In this document: in pieces, positions 42,601 to 53,796 of the stretch
Layout of the letters: each line of letters opens with the position of its first letter
Position numbering within the stretch: the stretch's first letter is position 1
Source of the DNA: Pseudopyrenochaeta lycopersici
Lineage: Eukaryota; Ascomycota; Dothideomycetes; Pleosporales; Pseudopyrenochaetaceae
Length of the DNA: 64,000 nt
Assembly: GCA_003313425.1 (NCBI GenBank)
Contig: NHZP01000005.1
Location: 1,798,001 to 1,862,000, forward strand
Direction: 5' to 3'
The notes under the pieces: generated by a model
The model's database searches: none
The model's input: only the letters and a program-made list of their open reading frames with translations
What the model was told of the DNA's origin: nothing
Made by a program: the position numbers and the translations under genes

Positions 42601-42703
42601 TATCGATGTGCTAGAAGAAGTTGCGCCAAACTCCCCAATTCTCAGAACAGATCTCGAAATCCTGGAAAATGTCCGTAATCAATATGGCCTCATATCACCC
42701 TGA
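39693..42703 (+). pseudogene. Zn2Cys6 (fungal_trans) transcription factor, decayed
   Basis: Five exons can be traced: 39693-39991, 40039-41474, 41528-41647, 41702-42436 and 42487-42703. The GT-AG introns are 47, 53, 54 and 50 nt and have compatible phases. Exon 1 holds the Zn2Cys6 binuclear cluster (QACNHCRSRKQKCDEARPC, then FCRENNFDC), followed by a linker and a coiled segment (MMQLQDSVNNISDVL). The rest resembles the fungal-specific transcription factor domain (MHNLHPFLNP, MAYYAYATDILGNQQGG, CVYWTCLQLES). It is broken by TAG 39936-39938 inside the zinc cluster, TAA 40466-40468, a one-base frameshift near 40545, TGA 40837-40839 and TAA 42288-42290. All splice sites are still intact, so the gene died recently, perhaps by RIP-type C-to-T changes. 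Confidence 0.88.
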
Positions 42704-43957
42704 ACTTCAGACGGAGAACGCCTCACAGCAAGGTTGGTCTAAGCGCCTGACTGTGGGATCTGCGAAGGTCGTTTCGCACGTACTTTCCTATATATCCCTA
42801 TTCATAGAACTACCTTTTTTTTGCATTTACCTTAGCGCACATCATTATTGTTGTATTTCCTATTTTTCCAGACATCACGCACACACGCATCATCGGGCGG
42901 TGGGTTTGGCATGCCTTTCGGTGAGGGGAGCTTTGGCTATATCACCAGGTGCTGCAGTATCATCCTAATGTTCTTCCCGTGGTCGTTTTCAGGCTTTCTT
43001 AATGAATGTTTTTGATAATCCTTGGATGTTTGGCTGAGCGCCTCATTTGTTGGAGTTGTTCTTGAGCCTCGGATGCTTTCAACGTCAATCATACGGAAAT
43101 CGATTGGCACACGACTGCTCCCAGAGGAATCCATCTCGAGGAGGATTCGGCGATTCTGGTAGGAATGTGCAAATGATAGATCTGTTAGAATAGCAGCAAG
43201 GCATCACCAACAGCCATGGGTTATATCAGACGTCCTGGCATGATTCGTCGGTCGACGCCGGATGATGACACCTGCAATCTGTTTTTCTGTGGGGTGTTAA
43301 CATGAATTAGAAGAGTTTGGGCCAAACTTCATCTAAAACGGTCATTGTGCGTCCAAGTAGCAACCAGATTTTCCTTCGTTAACTTGGTGTTCTCTAGAAG
43401 CAATGCGGAAGTGAATACCGAAGTGAGAACTAGCCTGTTTCCAATGAGAGGATGGTGTGATAAGATTTGATAGTTTGTGAATGCAATTTCTTTAGAGATA
43501 GGCTGCCTAGCATCCGCTCCGAAACACTTCCCAAGCCAAGTACGCTATATTATGTGGTGCTTCGACATTCTCGCGAAGTGTTAAACACTTGTTCCACCGT
43601 GGCTCGAAGTTTGCCGAGATCCCGCAAGTTCGATGTTTAGTTCCATTGATGACCCTTGACTGCCATATATCCCCTTGCCTCCATTGGCCGCAAGATATGT
43701 CTGAAGAATGCGGTTGATGGGTCTCGACAATGTTTGCACAGTACAGACAACAATAGTAAGCATGACTTCGACTAGACTGTAGCGAACGTAAGTGCAAGAA
43801 TGTGCATAGAGCGCGGCAATATTTACGTACAGCTGCTGAAGTACCCAATCGTCACTCCAAGAGTTCTTGCTACGTAGCTTTAGAAGATTATGGACAGAGA
43901 TCCCTATTGTACTTCGCCTGGGTCAGTTGAATCTCCTATTTACATTGTGTTATTGAC
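42704..43957. other. Spacer without a supported gene
   Basis: Short minus-strand frames (42937-43134 and 43507-43848) have no known domain. Nothing else was seen. Confidence 0.4.
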
Positions 43958-45155
43958 TTACCTTAATACTGCCGTGTTTGGAAGAACTATCGCTACTGCC
44001 TGGCATCGGCGGGTCTGTACTCCTGCCCCTTGGTGGCGGTACTGCATGGCAAATACCAGCAGCAGGATGGCAGAATTAGCAAGAATCCCCGCTATCGCAA
44101 TAGCCCGGCGGATGCCATTGTGTTGAAGGCGATATTCCGCAAGCCCCACCAGATCCCAATTGCGCTTAAGTGAGCCGTAAACAACACAGAAAATGAGAAA
44201 TATAGCAAGGTAAATGGCAAAGAACAACAACAAGACCGTGTAAGCAGCAATCTTCAATCTTCGATCGCTGGCGACTCGGAGATAGCAGAGGCATATGGCA
44301 GCCCGCGAAGTAAATGCACAGACGGCAGCAGCAAGTTGTGCGTAGAAGATCAACTGTGACACGTATCAGATGACTATAGCTTGCATTTAATAGAGCGTCG
44401 CTCACGTCCATGAATTTCGGGTATGCGCTTTGGTCCTCGTCGTGGCTAACTGTAGGACGATATCCCCAGCCCACGTGAAGTAAAGCTTGAGCTGTGACAG
44501 AAAAGGCGCATGTGACGAAGACAACAACTGTATTAGATGAGAGCCTGAATTGCTGGCTAAATCGCTGTAACGTACCGTCATCTATCCCAAAGCCTCCATC
44601 CACATGGTTGATCCATCCGTTCCCCTCCTTGCGATGGGCGTATTCCTTATAACCTTGGTACCTGATAAACACCCGTTGTAAAAAACACCCAAGATCAAAC
44701 GAGCCTAAGAGACAGGACACGATTATCCGATTGTGCATTGAGAGAATTAACGAAAGAATTAGAAATATAAACAACCCGACGAAAAGCGTTTGAGAAGGGA
44801 TATCCAACCTTCTTGATGTTGCATAAATACGTCCTTCGGGTACCGGAACATTGTCGGCGTAGCCATGAATGACGGGTTCAGCACAACGGCGGCCTAGCTC
44901 GCGCGTACAAGGATCTGCCGTCGCATAAGTACGGCACGACAAGCCACAATCTCGCGGACCGCCAGCGATGGGAAGGCCATTGTGGAGCGACAGAGCACCA
45001 AGGATGAAAGCTAGGAGATGGTCTAGTGCTATGAGCCAATGCTTCCGATTGGTGTCTTCAGTCGCTTTGCCGACGAAAAAGGTCGTTGATGGCCCAACTT
45101 GTCCCGTCACACAGTTCCCACATCGCCAAGCGACTTGATAGTTGCCGACGATCAT
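43958..45155 (-). CDS. SAT4/rhodopsin-like integral membrane protein
   Basis: Three exons (45155-44576, 44527-44406, 44353-43958) with introns of 48 nt (44528-44575, GTACGT…ATACAG) and 52 nt (44354-44405, GTGAGC…TCACAG). The phases match and give 365 residues from the first in-frame ATG. The first exon is also open slightly further 5' (to 45203), where an acceptor-like ACTAG suggests there may be more upstream exons. Multiple membrane segments are visible: LFVGLFIFLILSLILSM, VVVFVTCAFSVTAQALL, LIFYAQLAAAVCAFTS, YTVLLLFFAIYLAIFLIFCV and IAIAGILANSAILLLVFAM. The GIDD…YPKFMD…SRAAICLCYLRV…RNWDL layout recalls the fungal SAT4/rhodopsin-like domain. The ligand and role are unknown. The last intron sits before a membrane segment and is required to keep the helices in frame. 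Confidence 0.62.
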
Positions 45156-45203
45156 CAGGCGACTCGCGGCTGGTCCGCCACATATTCGCTCAGCAGCTGC
45201 CAC

Positions 45204-46630
45204 GAGCTAGTATCTCGCCGATGTCGTATCGGTGTTCTTTTCGGTAGGCGTGATGCGACAAGCTGAGTAGCTGAGGCTGGCAAGGAGGTCTCTGCGTCGT
45301 AATGCTGCGTTTCGCGGTATTCAGATGCAAGCAAGCTATCGCTACGATCAAGTATAAAGGTACCATGAAAAGAGAGCCGCTGTTCCAGGCATAGGCGGCC
45401 GAGTTCATCGCTACTGTCGGCCGGCGCAGCCTCGAGGATGAACAGTGCCAGAAACCTACACAGTCGTCTAGCCAATCGTATCGACATCGTGCTGTAGTGA
45501 AATCGATGCTTTCCGATGCTTCTGATGTTTGCTCGAGGGTCTTGTCGTAGGCGCGGCCGATGTGGCTCATGCAGCACTGCCGTTGGCCGCTGGCGGTAGT
45601 CCATCGATCATTGCATCGTGGGTATAGCATGGGACTTCGTAGCCCGCTATTATCGGTAGCCGATGGAAGCAAAGCGTCTTGTGAAGTCACTAAACGTGTA
45701 TTAGCGTCGAGGCGCCTTTTGTGCTGGTGAAGCGCTTTGTATTGCTCGATGTTGCGTTCTCGAATAAGTCGTCGTCGAACACCCGGATGGTTCTCATGTC
45801 TTTGAAGGTGCCTTCGAGGGTGATGTACGAGGATGAAATAGCGGGATAAAGGCTAGTGGTCCGTGGTCACGGTTGTGCAGTGAGGCCTCGCGCTAACATT
45901 CGGTGGACACTCGACAACTGCCTTGTCCCTCAGATACACCGCACCGCCTGTACCTCTCTAACATCAGTCTTTAACTCTGTACTTGCGAGATATAAACAGT
46001 ACACGATCTCGATTACGACGACACGACGAGAAGGCGCGAATTGCTATGGGCATTTCTCTGCCAACATCGTATTACCACAGGTAGAAAGACACGGTCAGCC
46101 TCTGACTGACTCTAGCACGGCTATCGAGAATGCTTGCTGCAGTCTGTCGGAAGAAGGCTTGCAGTACGCTCTATTCTACCGACCACGGTCATCATCAAGC
46201 AAGCGGCTCGCAACATTTTCGACTATTTACATTGATTCTCGTCTGATAAGATATTATGATAGATATTGTGTAAGCACCAAGCAGCGCCATGCATACTCAA
46301 TAGGACGATCCATCGTCAGAGTTACTGACGAAGAATTTCAGGTTAGTACGCTTGTGCCGTATGCACGACGGCCTTTGGAAGCTACGTCCAGCGATGATCG
46401 AATGCCGCCCCGCCCTACCGCTTCGTCCCGAATGAGTCAATGGAATTGCCGAATCGATAATGCTTGCGTTCGACGGGCACTCGCTAGAACCAACGCATTG
46501 AGCAAGCTATTACAATCTGTTGACAAATTCAGAACTGAGTAGAGAACTTGAGACAGATGGAAAAGCAAGGAGAAGCAAGGCGGTTCGTGGAGATTACGAG
46601 GATACTAACGTAATTCGAAGGTTAACACTG
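45204..46630. other. Stretch with only weak frames
   Basis: Minus-strand frames at 45155-45690 could be upstream exons of the membrane protein but show no clear membrane or domain signal. A plus-strand frame of 228 codons (45856-46542) starts at GTG and resembles nothing I know. I would not call a gene. Confidence 0.35.
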
Positions 46631-46861
46631 TCACCAGGGGAGTAATTGCTCTGTTCGTCCAAGGTACTGTTGCATATATGGAATTTTTTCAGTATGTACC
46701 TCTAAGTTCAATTCCAAACTAATGTCAACAATACCTATACGTGGCTTGCCTTTTCTTTCTCGTCTGAGTATAACGCAGCTCGGATCGCAAGAATGGCTGA
46801 TAAATCGTGATAGGTTGCCCGAATCAGAAGCGTCGTCAAGAATACCAGCAGCGAGCTGCAT
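46631..46861 (-). pseudogene. SET-domain (histone methyltransferase) fragment
   Basis: The frame contains DDASDSGNLSRFISHSCDPSC followed by RIGIVDISLEL (the first stretch is split here only by reading). This is the hallmark of the SET domain catalytic core, where the family consensus is GN-x2-RFINHSC-x-PN. Only about 40 residues look conserved; the GEEL-TYDY part does not follow. There is no ATG at the start and no convincing flanking exon, so this is a fragment of a SET protein captured among mobile elements, not a working enzyme. Confidence 0.68.
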
Positions 46862-47404
46862 AAGATAGAATTTCGGACAATGTAGCTAAAGATTTCTGCG
46901 TTTCAGACCTGAATACTACAAACAGTAAAGGGCAGCAATCTACCATACTACACAAAAAACCTAAAATGTCATATAACAGAGCTGGAATGAAGTCAAAACC
47001 CGGCATGTTTGAGCATGTTTTACTACCTTTTAAATCTCAGTCAGATTGCGGTGTCCGTTTGGACAAAAGACCTCCATTTGTTGTTATGTAGGGAGCTGCT
47101 CCGGGGCTTCCTCTTTCCCGACAGCCGGGTTAAACTCGTTTTGGGAGCACCCGCGCTTGACGTGTGGCTCTGAACGCTCTTATATCATGATCAAAGTGAA
47201 GGCACAAGGATTTATGTGCATTTCCATAGCACTACTGTATACGACTTGAGCGCTGAGGAGAGGAAATAATATCGTTGACACACCCGAGAATAATATAAAG
47301 TAAAGGATGCAGAATTATGCGACTATGTCCGCCATTTAGGGAGCCTTGGAGACGAAAATTCGCTGGGATTTAGAAAGTAGTGACTTAGGTAGCATGTATG
47401 CTCG
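46862..47404. other. Gene-free spacer
   Basis: No supportable gene. A 67-codon plus-strand frame at 47046 has no recognisable domain. Confidence 0.4.
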
Positions 47405-47567
47405 TGTCAGAATTTTAATGAATGTGTTGGTCAGAAAATTGATTATTTATTTATTGTTGTTCTGTCTGTTCTTTTTTATAGCTCCTCTGCTTCCGGAGGT
47501 TCCGTAGATCGCAATAGTTATCGGTCCTACTATTTATCGCTCTTTCCTTGTATTTGACAATCTGACA
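47405..47567. mobile_element. Solo LTR related to the copia element
   Basis: 163 bp that starts TGTCAGAATTTTAATGAATG and ends ATCTGACA, with the 5-bp duplication GCTCG at 47400-47404 and 47568-47572. The first 25 bases and the termini match the LTR of the copia element at 55628-60886 (TGTCAGAATTTAATGAATC…TCTGACA), but the middle is strongly diverged. It is therefore from a sister family or an old copy. Confidence 0.88.
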
Positions 47568-47572
47568 GCTCG

Positions 47573-48258
47573 CATAGACGTCTAGACTGCCCCTCAGAAA
47601 AAAACATCATTTAGAGAGGCGTTATGACTTGTACGTAGCTATGGACGCGGCTCTGGATTCCATGCATCTACCTTGCATGCGGCTGCAGATGGCACACAGC
47701 GCGCATATGAACATGGTGCTGTGCGAGGAGCGGCCTCTGTTCAGCGCTCTCACTTGAAATTATGGCTTGAAATCTGGGCCCCGTGCCAACTATTGGCCGT
47801 GCTCAAAAATCGCCTTCCCATCTACGTACGGCTGCAATAGCTGGAACCGCGTATTTCTTTTTCCCAAGGACCTAATAGAACCATGACTTTGTACCACAGC
47901 AAGCTTATGCGCGCATGTTTGAGGCGGGGAGGGAGGAATGATTCATCGTGCTAAGCACAGATCCCGCATGCGCGTCTGGCCTGTGATGAGGGATAAGGCG
48001 CCAGCATGCAAGCATCTTCGAGCGGTGTGCCTCCCAAGCATTATTCAACAAGCCACTGCACCAGCTTAGATGCTACACATGCAACTACGATGACCGAAGG
48101 ATGCCAACACTAGCGAGGCAAGAAAGTATCCTGGTCAAATAATTAGTGCTCCTGCAGACTACAGGTAACAGCCGCTTGTGGCCAGTTAAATAAGCGAAGC
48201 ATGCTTGCTGCTTGTTGCATATGAAGATTCATACCTGGTTACGGGCCGGCTGAAGTGA
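47573..48258. other. Gene-free spacer
   Basis: No coding, repeat or RNA signal is recognised. Confidence 0.45.
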
Positions 48259-49082
48259 CTATCCACCTCCCGCGTTAAAACCCCCGTTGTGATCTACACT
48301 TAGTTGCTCTATGGTTTTTCTGCTGCGAATCGTGTTTGGTAATGGAGAGCGATCCCAGAGGCCAGTCCCGGCCCTTATCCCGATCCCCTGGACCTGGTAC
48401 TGTACGGGGTTTTCATTGCAGCGCACAAACATAGAAACTTCGACTGTAAGCTCAAACATTAAACTGTGATAGAAGCCAATGGTTCGGAAACAAGGTGTTA
48501 TGTGATTGAGTCTATATAATTCCAACAATCTATGAGCCCGTTCTACATTAGGGTACAAGGTAACTTGGGGAACTGCCCTTTAGGCCCCTCCGGGAAGAGA
48601 TTCGGAAACATTTTCATTGCGTTTTCCTTCGCGTCTTTAGATGCGTTGACTGTGATCGAATTGTAGTGCCCAAGGTCTATCTTGTCACACACCTTCTGTT
48701 CAGCTAGCGGCAGATTTTGATCTGATACTCTGTCAATGCCTAGTAGCATAGTCTTGTCCTATGTCTTACATCCTTCTATCTGCTGAGAGATGAGCTTGAA
48801 ATAGTCATTGGTGCTGATGACTATCGAGATAGCTGTGTATGCCCCAATCTGACTCTTGAGGCCCATGTCAATCACTGCTACTTTGGATAAAGTCTCGTCT
48901 TGCGAATGCGTCATACAAACCACGAAAACCGAATCGTCTTCGTAACTATTGGGTGCGAATTGTGTTGCGCATGTGATTCGAAAGGGAATGCGGAGTGCGG
49001 ACTCTTGAAGTATTGTAAGACATTCGGATGGGTGAAAATGAGGGTCATGCAGACGATTTTGATATTTTGGTTGGTTCTCCAT
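48259..49082 (-). pseudogene. Unknown protein, nonsense and frameshift
   Basis: From ATG 49082 the frame runs 180 codons to 48543 with one internal TAG at 48759-48761. After that the next frame (48558-48259) appears to carry on after a shift. The composition is protein-like on both sides of the stop (RIPFRITCATQFAPNSYEDD; MKMFPNLFPEGPKGQFPK). I do not recognise the family. The single amber codon in an otherwise open frame suggests recent inactivation, or an allele still in use up to the stop (107 residues). Confidence 0.45.
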
Positions 49083-49916
49083 GATCTCAGGTGTAGTGTG
49101 CTTCAGAGGACCAGATTATGTATTAGCAATTCATGATCCAACCCTACTTATACTGGAAGCGAGCGTGGAGGCATGCTAGCACAGCACAGCGACTTCTTAC
49201 CCGAGCATCGCCCAGCCGCGGGATGCCAGTGTTATTGTGGGTCACCATGCATAGGCAGCGTGTCTCCACAAAATAATAATACCAGAAACGCACAGGTGTC
49301 CAGCAATCTTGTTTGTGTAAGTGGCCCTACTCCTGTTCCACGCGCTGGAATACCGATTTGGCTTGGCCCTTGCGACTGGTGCTCCTGCCGCCGGGAGAGC
49401 AGGCAAAACCTGACCATACCCTTCCCACAGACATCTGTGCGCCGCGGTTACGCCCTCAATGACCAGACACGGCCCTAGGCTGTACTTCATCAATATGTTT
49501 TGTCGACGGCGCCCAGGCGTTAATGTGTGACAAAATAGAAACCCCTACGCCAATGGTCCAGCTTCCCCTCGCGACTCTTGTCGGCGTATCCTTTTGCAGA
49601 CTAGTTATGGAAGGTTGTTTGATGGACGGGATGGCAAGAGAGCTTGAGCTGAGTTTCTCACGGCCGCGCGCACGCGGTGTGCGCTATGATGGGCGAGAAC
49701 CAGGCTATCCTGCCGCGGAGAGTCGCAGACGAGTCCGTTGCCGGGATGACGGTATGGGCTCGTGCCTGCACTGAGCCAATGAGTCTGGGCCACATCCACA
49801 TCACGGCCTAGATGGAGTGGGTCGACTGGTACGGCAGCATTGCTAACAACAGCGTCTCGCTGCAGGCGTTCCTGTTTCTGTGCGAGAAGCGGTGACTACA
49901 AGCTCCTGAAACCAGG
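49083..49916. other. Spacer without a supported gene
   Basis: Overlapping short frames on both strands (49173-49493 and 49523-49774) with no domain. Confidence 0.4.
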
Positions 49917-50236
49917 GATGATGAGTGCTTTCGATTTCCATGGGAAAAATGGAAAAGAGAGATGAATATTCCTATTAGGACGAGTAAGGTGCCTGTGTAG
50001 ATGGTGTGGGGTGCCATAGGATTTAATGAACGAGGGCAGCCAAGGAGGAGTAGGCCTGTTATTATGGAGCGCGATTTGAATGCTCCACGAGGTGGCTACT
50101 ATAGTCAAAGTTACATCACTACCTTGACAAAGGGTCTCTTGCCTTGCCATCAGCGTTTGCAGCTCTTTATGCAGGATAATGCGCGCATCCATACATCAAG
50201 AAGGGTAAGGAGCTGGCTAGGCAAGGCATCAACACC
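49917..50236 (+). pseudogene. Tc1/mariner DDE transposase fragment
   Basis: About 106 codons with one TAG (49998-50000). It carries FPWEKWKREMN, then MVWGAIGFNERG, then LQLFMQDNARIHTS-RRVRSWL, which is the DDE_3 superfamily core with the second catalytic aspartate in QDNARIHT. The frame is cut by the hAT 4 copy B terminus at 50237. The helix-turn-helix domain and the third catalytic residue are absent. Confidence 0.82.
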
Positions 50237-53220
50237 CAGCGTGGACAATGAGCAATCAATCGCGAGCGGGGGACCTGTTTGCGATTGATTGACAGAATTT
50301 AGTGCTAGTGCTTGATTGATTGAAGCGAAAGGTCCGATTGATTGACGACTTGACGAGCGCTTGTCAAGCAGACGTCGAACTCCCTATTCGGGAGCCCGTG
50401 AAGCTCTCTACTCAGCCAGCTATATATCCGCCGACGCCCATGCCGTTGACATCCCTGAGAAGTCCCCTACAAGTCTTTTGTGCAGCCAGTCCTTCTGCAG
50501 CTCTATCGCCTCTATTGTCTCGTCCGCTAGACGGTTCCTATCATCCGTGATAGTATCGTCAGCTGAGCTGAACTTCCTCTCGATCTCTGAGCTCATCGCG
50601 GGTATTAAGAATATATCCACAGCCATACGATAAAGGATCGGGTAATTCGACTTCTGGCCCTGCCACCAAGCTAGAGGGCTGACAATCTGCTCCTCCTCCC
50701 GTGTTGGTGAGAACTCAGTATACCGATTAAGCTCTGAGGCAATCCTCCTCTTCTTCCTGGCCCGGTGGGCGGCTGAGAGGGTTCCGTAGTAGAGGAAGCC
50801 ATCCTCCCTAGAAGAAGATGAATCTGAGTCGCGTCTCCTTCCCTTATAAAGCAGCCTGGCCCTGGGAGGTAGAGAGACATCGTCCTGATCCTCGGATACC
50901 GCACCGTATTTATCCTCGTATTGTTTATAGAGGGCCTTCACGGCTGCCTTGCATTGCGTAACCCAGGACCGGTTCTTGACCCACTGATCCTCGAAGTAAT
51001 CGAACTTGTATGCTAGGTAGAGGACGATCGCGGCGCGATAGATCGGTGTCTTGTCCGTGAGACGGAAGTATTTAATTAGCTTTAAATACGCCCACTGAAC
51101 GCCGGCAACAAAGGATGGAGGGTACGCATTATTATCTGCATCTATCTTGTTCTGAACCTTCTGCAGTCGGGTGAACATAAAGTTCATGCTTTTCAACACC
51201 TCCTAGACAGCGCCATATGAGCCCTCGAAGCCTAGCTTATCTGCGTTGCCTTAGAGCTGAATTATGAGACGCTGAAAAGGTTTCAATAGGGCCTTATAGT
51301 GAGATAAGAGCTCAAAGTCCTCGGCGGTAAGGAAGTCCTTTAAGAGGTCGTACGCGCCTTTGTCAGGTGGGAGTACCCAGCGCGTTTGATAGAGCTCGAT
51401 CGCGTTCCGGAGGTAAAGAATTCGCCTGATTATCTTATACACAGCATTCCACTTCACTCCTCCGTCTGCAAGCAGCTCCAGATGAAATACGGGATCGTCC
51501 TCTGAGGCGCCTATAGATTGGCAGGCCTTAAATGCAGATCGCTGTTGATCTGTTCGATTAATATAGACGGTGAGGTTCTTTGCTTTACTAATTACCCCGG
51601 TCTTATTCCAAAGCTTAAAGGTCTCCTCGTCTGATGCACCGGCCAGCGCCCTCTGTAGTTTGCTGACGCCTTTGCCGAATAGGGCAGCCTTAATGATAAG
51701 GTTGATAATGTGACCAGCACATCGAAGTCGGCGCGCCTTCGGGTCGAAATCAGGCAACTTCTAGGCCAGATTATCTATCAGTTTGTCGTTGTCGTGTGCG
51801 TTGTCCATCATAAAACACCCAGTATTATCCGTAATATAGTATCGATCGAGGGCCTTAAATACTTTGACAGCTTAGTTTTCGCCGGAGTGTGCACCGAGTA
51901 GTCGAGAGAGAGCAATTAAGGCAGTTTTGAGGCCACCATCCGGCGCAATCCAGTGAGCAACGATACCCAGATAGCTCCGTCTATTGTCGCCCGTCCAAAG
52001 GTCGCAGCTAATGTTGATTTTGGATACAGATTAATAAAGGAGAGACTTAATATGCCCTTTCCGCTCTTAATGCAATTTTACCACCCAATCGCTTATAGTT
52101 CGATGGGAGTTGGCAAGGAGCTCTAGGGCTGTTGCAATTCGCCTAAGAAAAGGGCTTAAGGCCTGTCGGAAGGTTATATTGTCGTGTATAATCTAGTTAA
52201 GGTAGAAGTCCTTGTACTTATCGTGACTAAAGGGGATGTGTGAGCTGGTGGCACTCGAATCGGTGGTAGCAACTGTTAGGGGAGGGGATTTAGTGTTAGA
52301 TCCTCGAGCGATATATAGAGACTGTAGAAGGGGCCCTTAAATAGTCTTATCTTGGCTGTCCCTATTAACGGCGATGTAGTAGAAAGCCCGAAGGTGCCGG
52401 ATAGCTCCCGTAGTGCTCTCTGCAGGGTATACACCTTCCGAGTACCTCTTAGCCAGGTGACACCTCTGGCAAACCCACCAACGCTTACAGTCCTCATCAA
52501 TAACATCTGCGCCGTGTCGATAGATTAGTGACAGAAGGAAGCTAGTTTTAATAAAGCGCTTGTGCTGGGGACGATATCAAGGGTTTTTGAGAGATTTATG
52601 ATCGTGCCGAAGCTCCTTCCAGTTTATATTAAAGTTGCAGCCCTGTATATAGCTAATAGGGGGTGTAGAAGGTGTTAACAATCGGGTAGAAGGTGATGCT
52701 AGTGCGGTACTAGACTGCGGACTATCTAATTAAGGATCGGGCGAATATGTCGCAGTACCAGAAGATGTGTTGGGAGGCTCCGTAAACTCTGTAGGTTCTG
52801 CAGGCTCTACAGGCTCTACAGACTCTGCAAGCTGTAGGTTAGGTTAGGCAAGCCTCTGACTACATCTAGATGCGATCGTAAACGGGTTTGTGGCCATGGT
52901 GTTGAGGCTTTAATGCAGAGAGGTCGTACACTCCCCAGGGACGCGACTATAAACATCGGATATTAGTAAACCCAAACAGGCAAGCCCTCCAAAAGTTACT
53001 TGGCAACTTTGAAGCTTAACGCCATCCCTATGGCAGCCCTTTCCCAACGGGCCCCGTTCAGAGTGGCCTTGTCAATTAATCGCAAGCGCTTGATTCGAAA
53101 TACCTGTTTGCGATTGATTGCTTGATAAAAATCTGCCTCTGCGATTGATTGCGATTGATTATTATGTAATACAATCAATCGCGAGCGGCTTGGCAAGCCG
53201 CTCGCTCATTGTCCACGCTG
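50237..53220 (-). mobile_element. hAT transposon 4, copy B (inverted, decayed)
   Basis: 2984 bp, the inverted near-identical partner of 19471-22455, with the same CAGCGTGGACAATGAGC ends and the same terminal hairpin at its right end. The flanking octamers (TCAACACC and CATGTTTC) do not match. Its left end cuts a Tc1/mariner transposase and its right end cuts a Fot-like transposase. Confidence 0.92.
50420..52897 (-). pseudogene. hAT transposase 4, copy B, multiple nonsense mutations
   Basis: Start codon at 52897, end at 50420. The surviving pieces are 51757-51251 (KARRLRCAGHIINLIIKAALFG) and 51199-50420 (dimerisation region). Compared with copy A it keeps TGG and CGA at sites where A has stops. 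It carries its own TAG at about 51207, where A has TGG (AVWEV), and amino-acid changes such as E-to-K, D-to-N and P-to-L, all transitions. Each copy could therefore help reconstruct the ancestor. Neither can encode a transposase. Confidence 0.88.
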
Positions 53221-53678
53221 CATGTTTCGTACGAGGTTAAACCAGCCTTGTATAATAGTAGGGTCTTCACATTGCTTTCGGTCGTCGTTGTACTTGCGAT
53301 TGTACTTCGAACGAAGCATATCGTGCCGGTTAACAAAGTTTCTAACCCAGTTCTGGCCGACAGTTTGGGGTGGTGTCTCGCCGCGCGTTGCAAGGATAAT
53401 ATCTGCGATTTCTCGCACGACGGAGATTCGGGGAGGAAACCCTTGAGCGTCAAGGTTGAGAATACGTTGAAGGAGGACCTCTTCTTCAGCAGAAGTAAGT
53501 TTACATGTTACTGGTCGAGAATCGCGTCGTGAAGGGGTACCATGCGGTCGTAGAGGGTTGTGTAAGGAATATCGTACGAGCGAGATGCTGCGCGTAAAGA
53601 TTTAATTCGACCTGAATTATATGCTTGAATTGCTAAACAAAGTCTGCCTTCAATTGCAGAAGAAGAGGACTGAGGCAT
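53221..53678 (-). pseudogene. Fot/pogo transposase, N-terminal fragment
   Basis: From ATG 53678 the frame gives MPQSSSSAIEGRLCLAIQAY and a helix-turn-helix (SLRAASRSYDIPYTTLYDR). It then needs a one-base shift near 53535 to continue into the CENP-B-type domain (LTSAEEEVLLQRILNLDAQG; TVGQNWVRNFVNRH). It ends abruptly at the hAT 4 copy B terminus, before the catalytic DDE region. It is distinct in sequence from the intact transposase at 1108-2766. Confidence 0.82.
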
Positions 53679-53796
53679 AGCTTGTTATGCTTGTTGAAAG
53701 CTGGAGACGCGTTGTACGCGCTAGAGCTGATCGGCTCGCTTGTTTGATCGGCTCGCTTGTGGAACACGTTAAGTAAGTTCTGGTTGCTGTATAAGG

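Noticed and set aside
45856..46542. 228-codon plus-strand frame
   Set aside because: It starts at GTG, and I see no domain and no supporting exon. Listed only as part of a gene-free stretch.
19463..53228. Simple inversion between the two hAT 4 copies
   Set aside because: An inversion by crossing over should pair A-left with the inverse of B-left, and A-right with the inverse of B-right. Neither pair of octamers matches.
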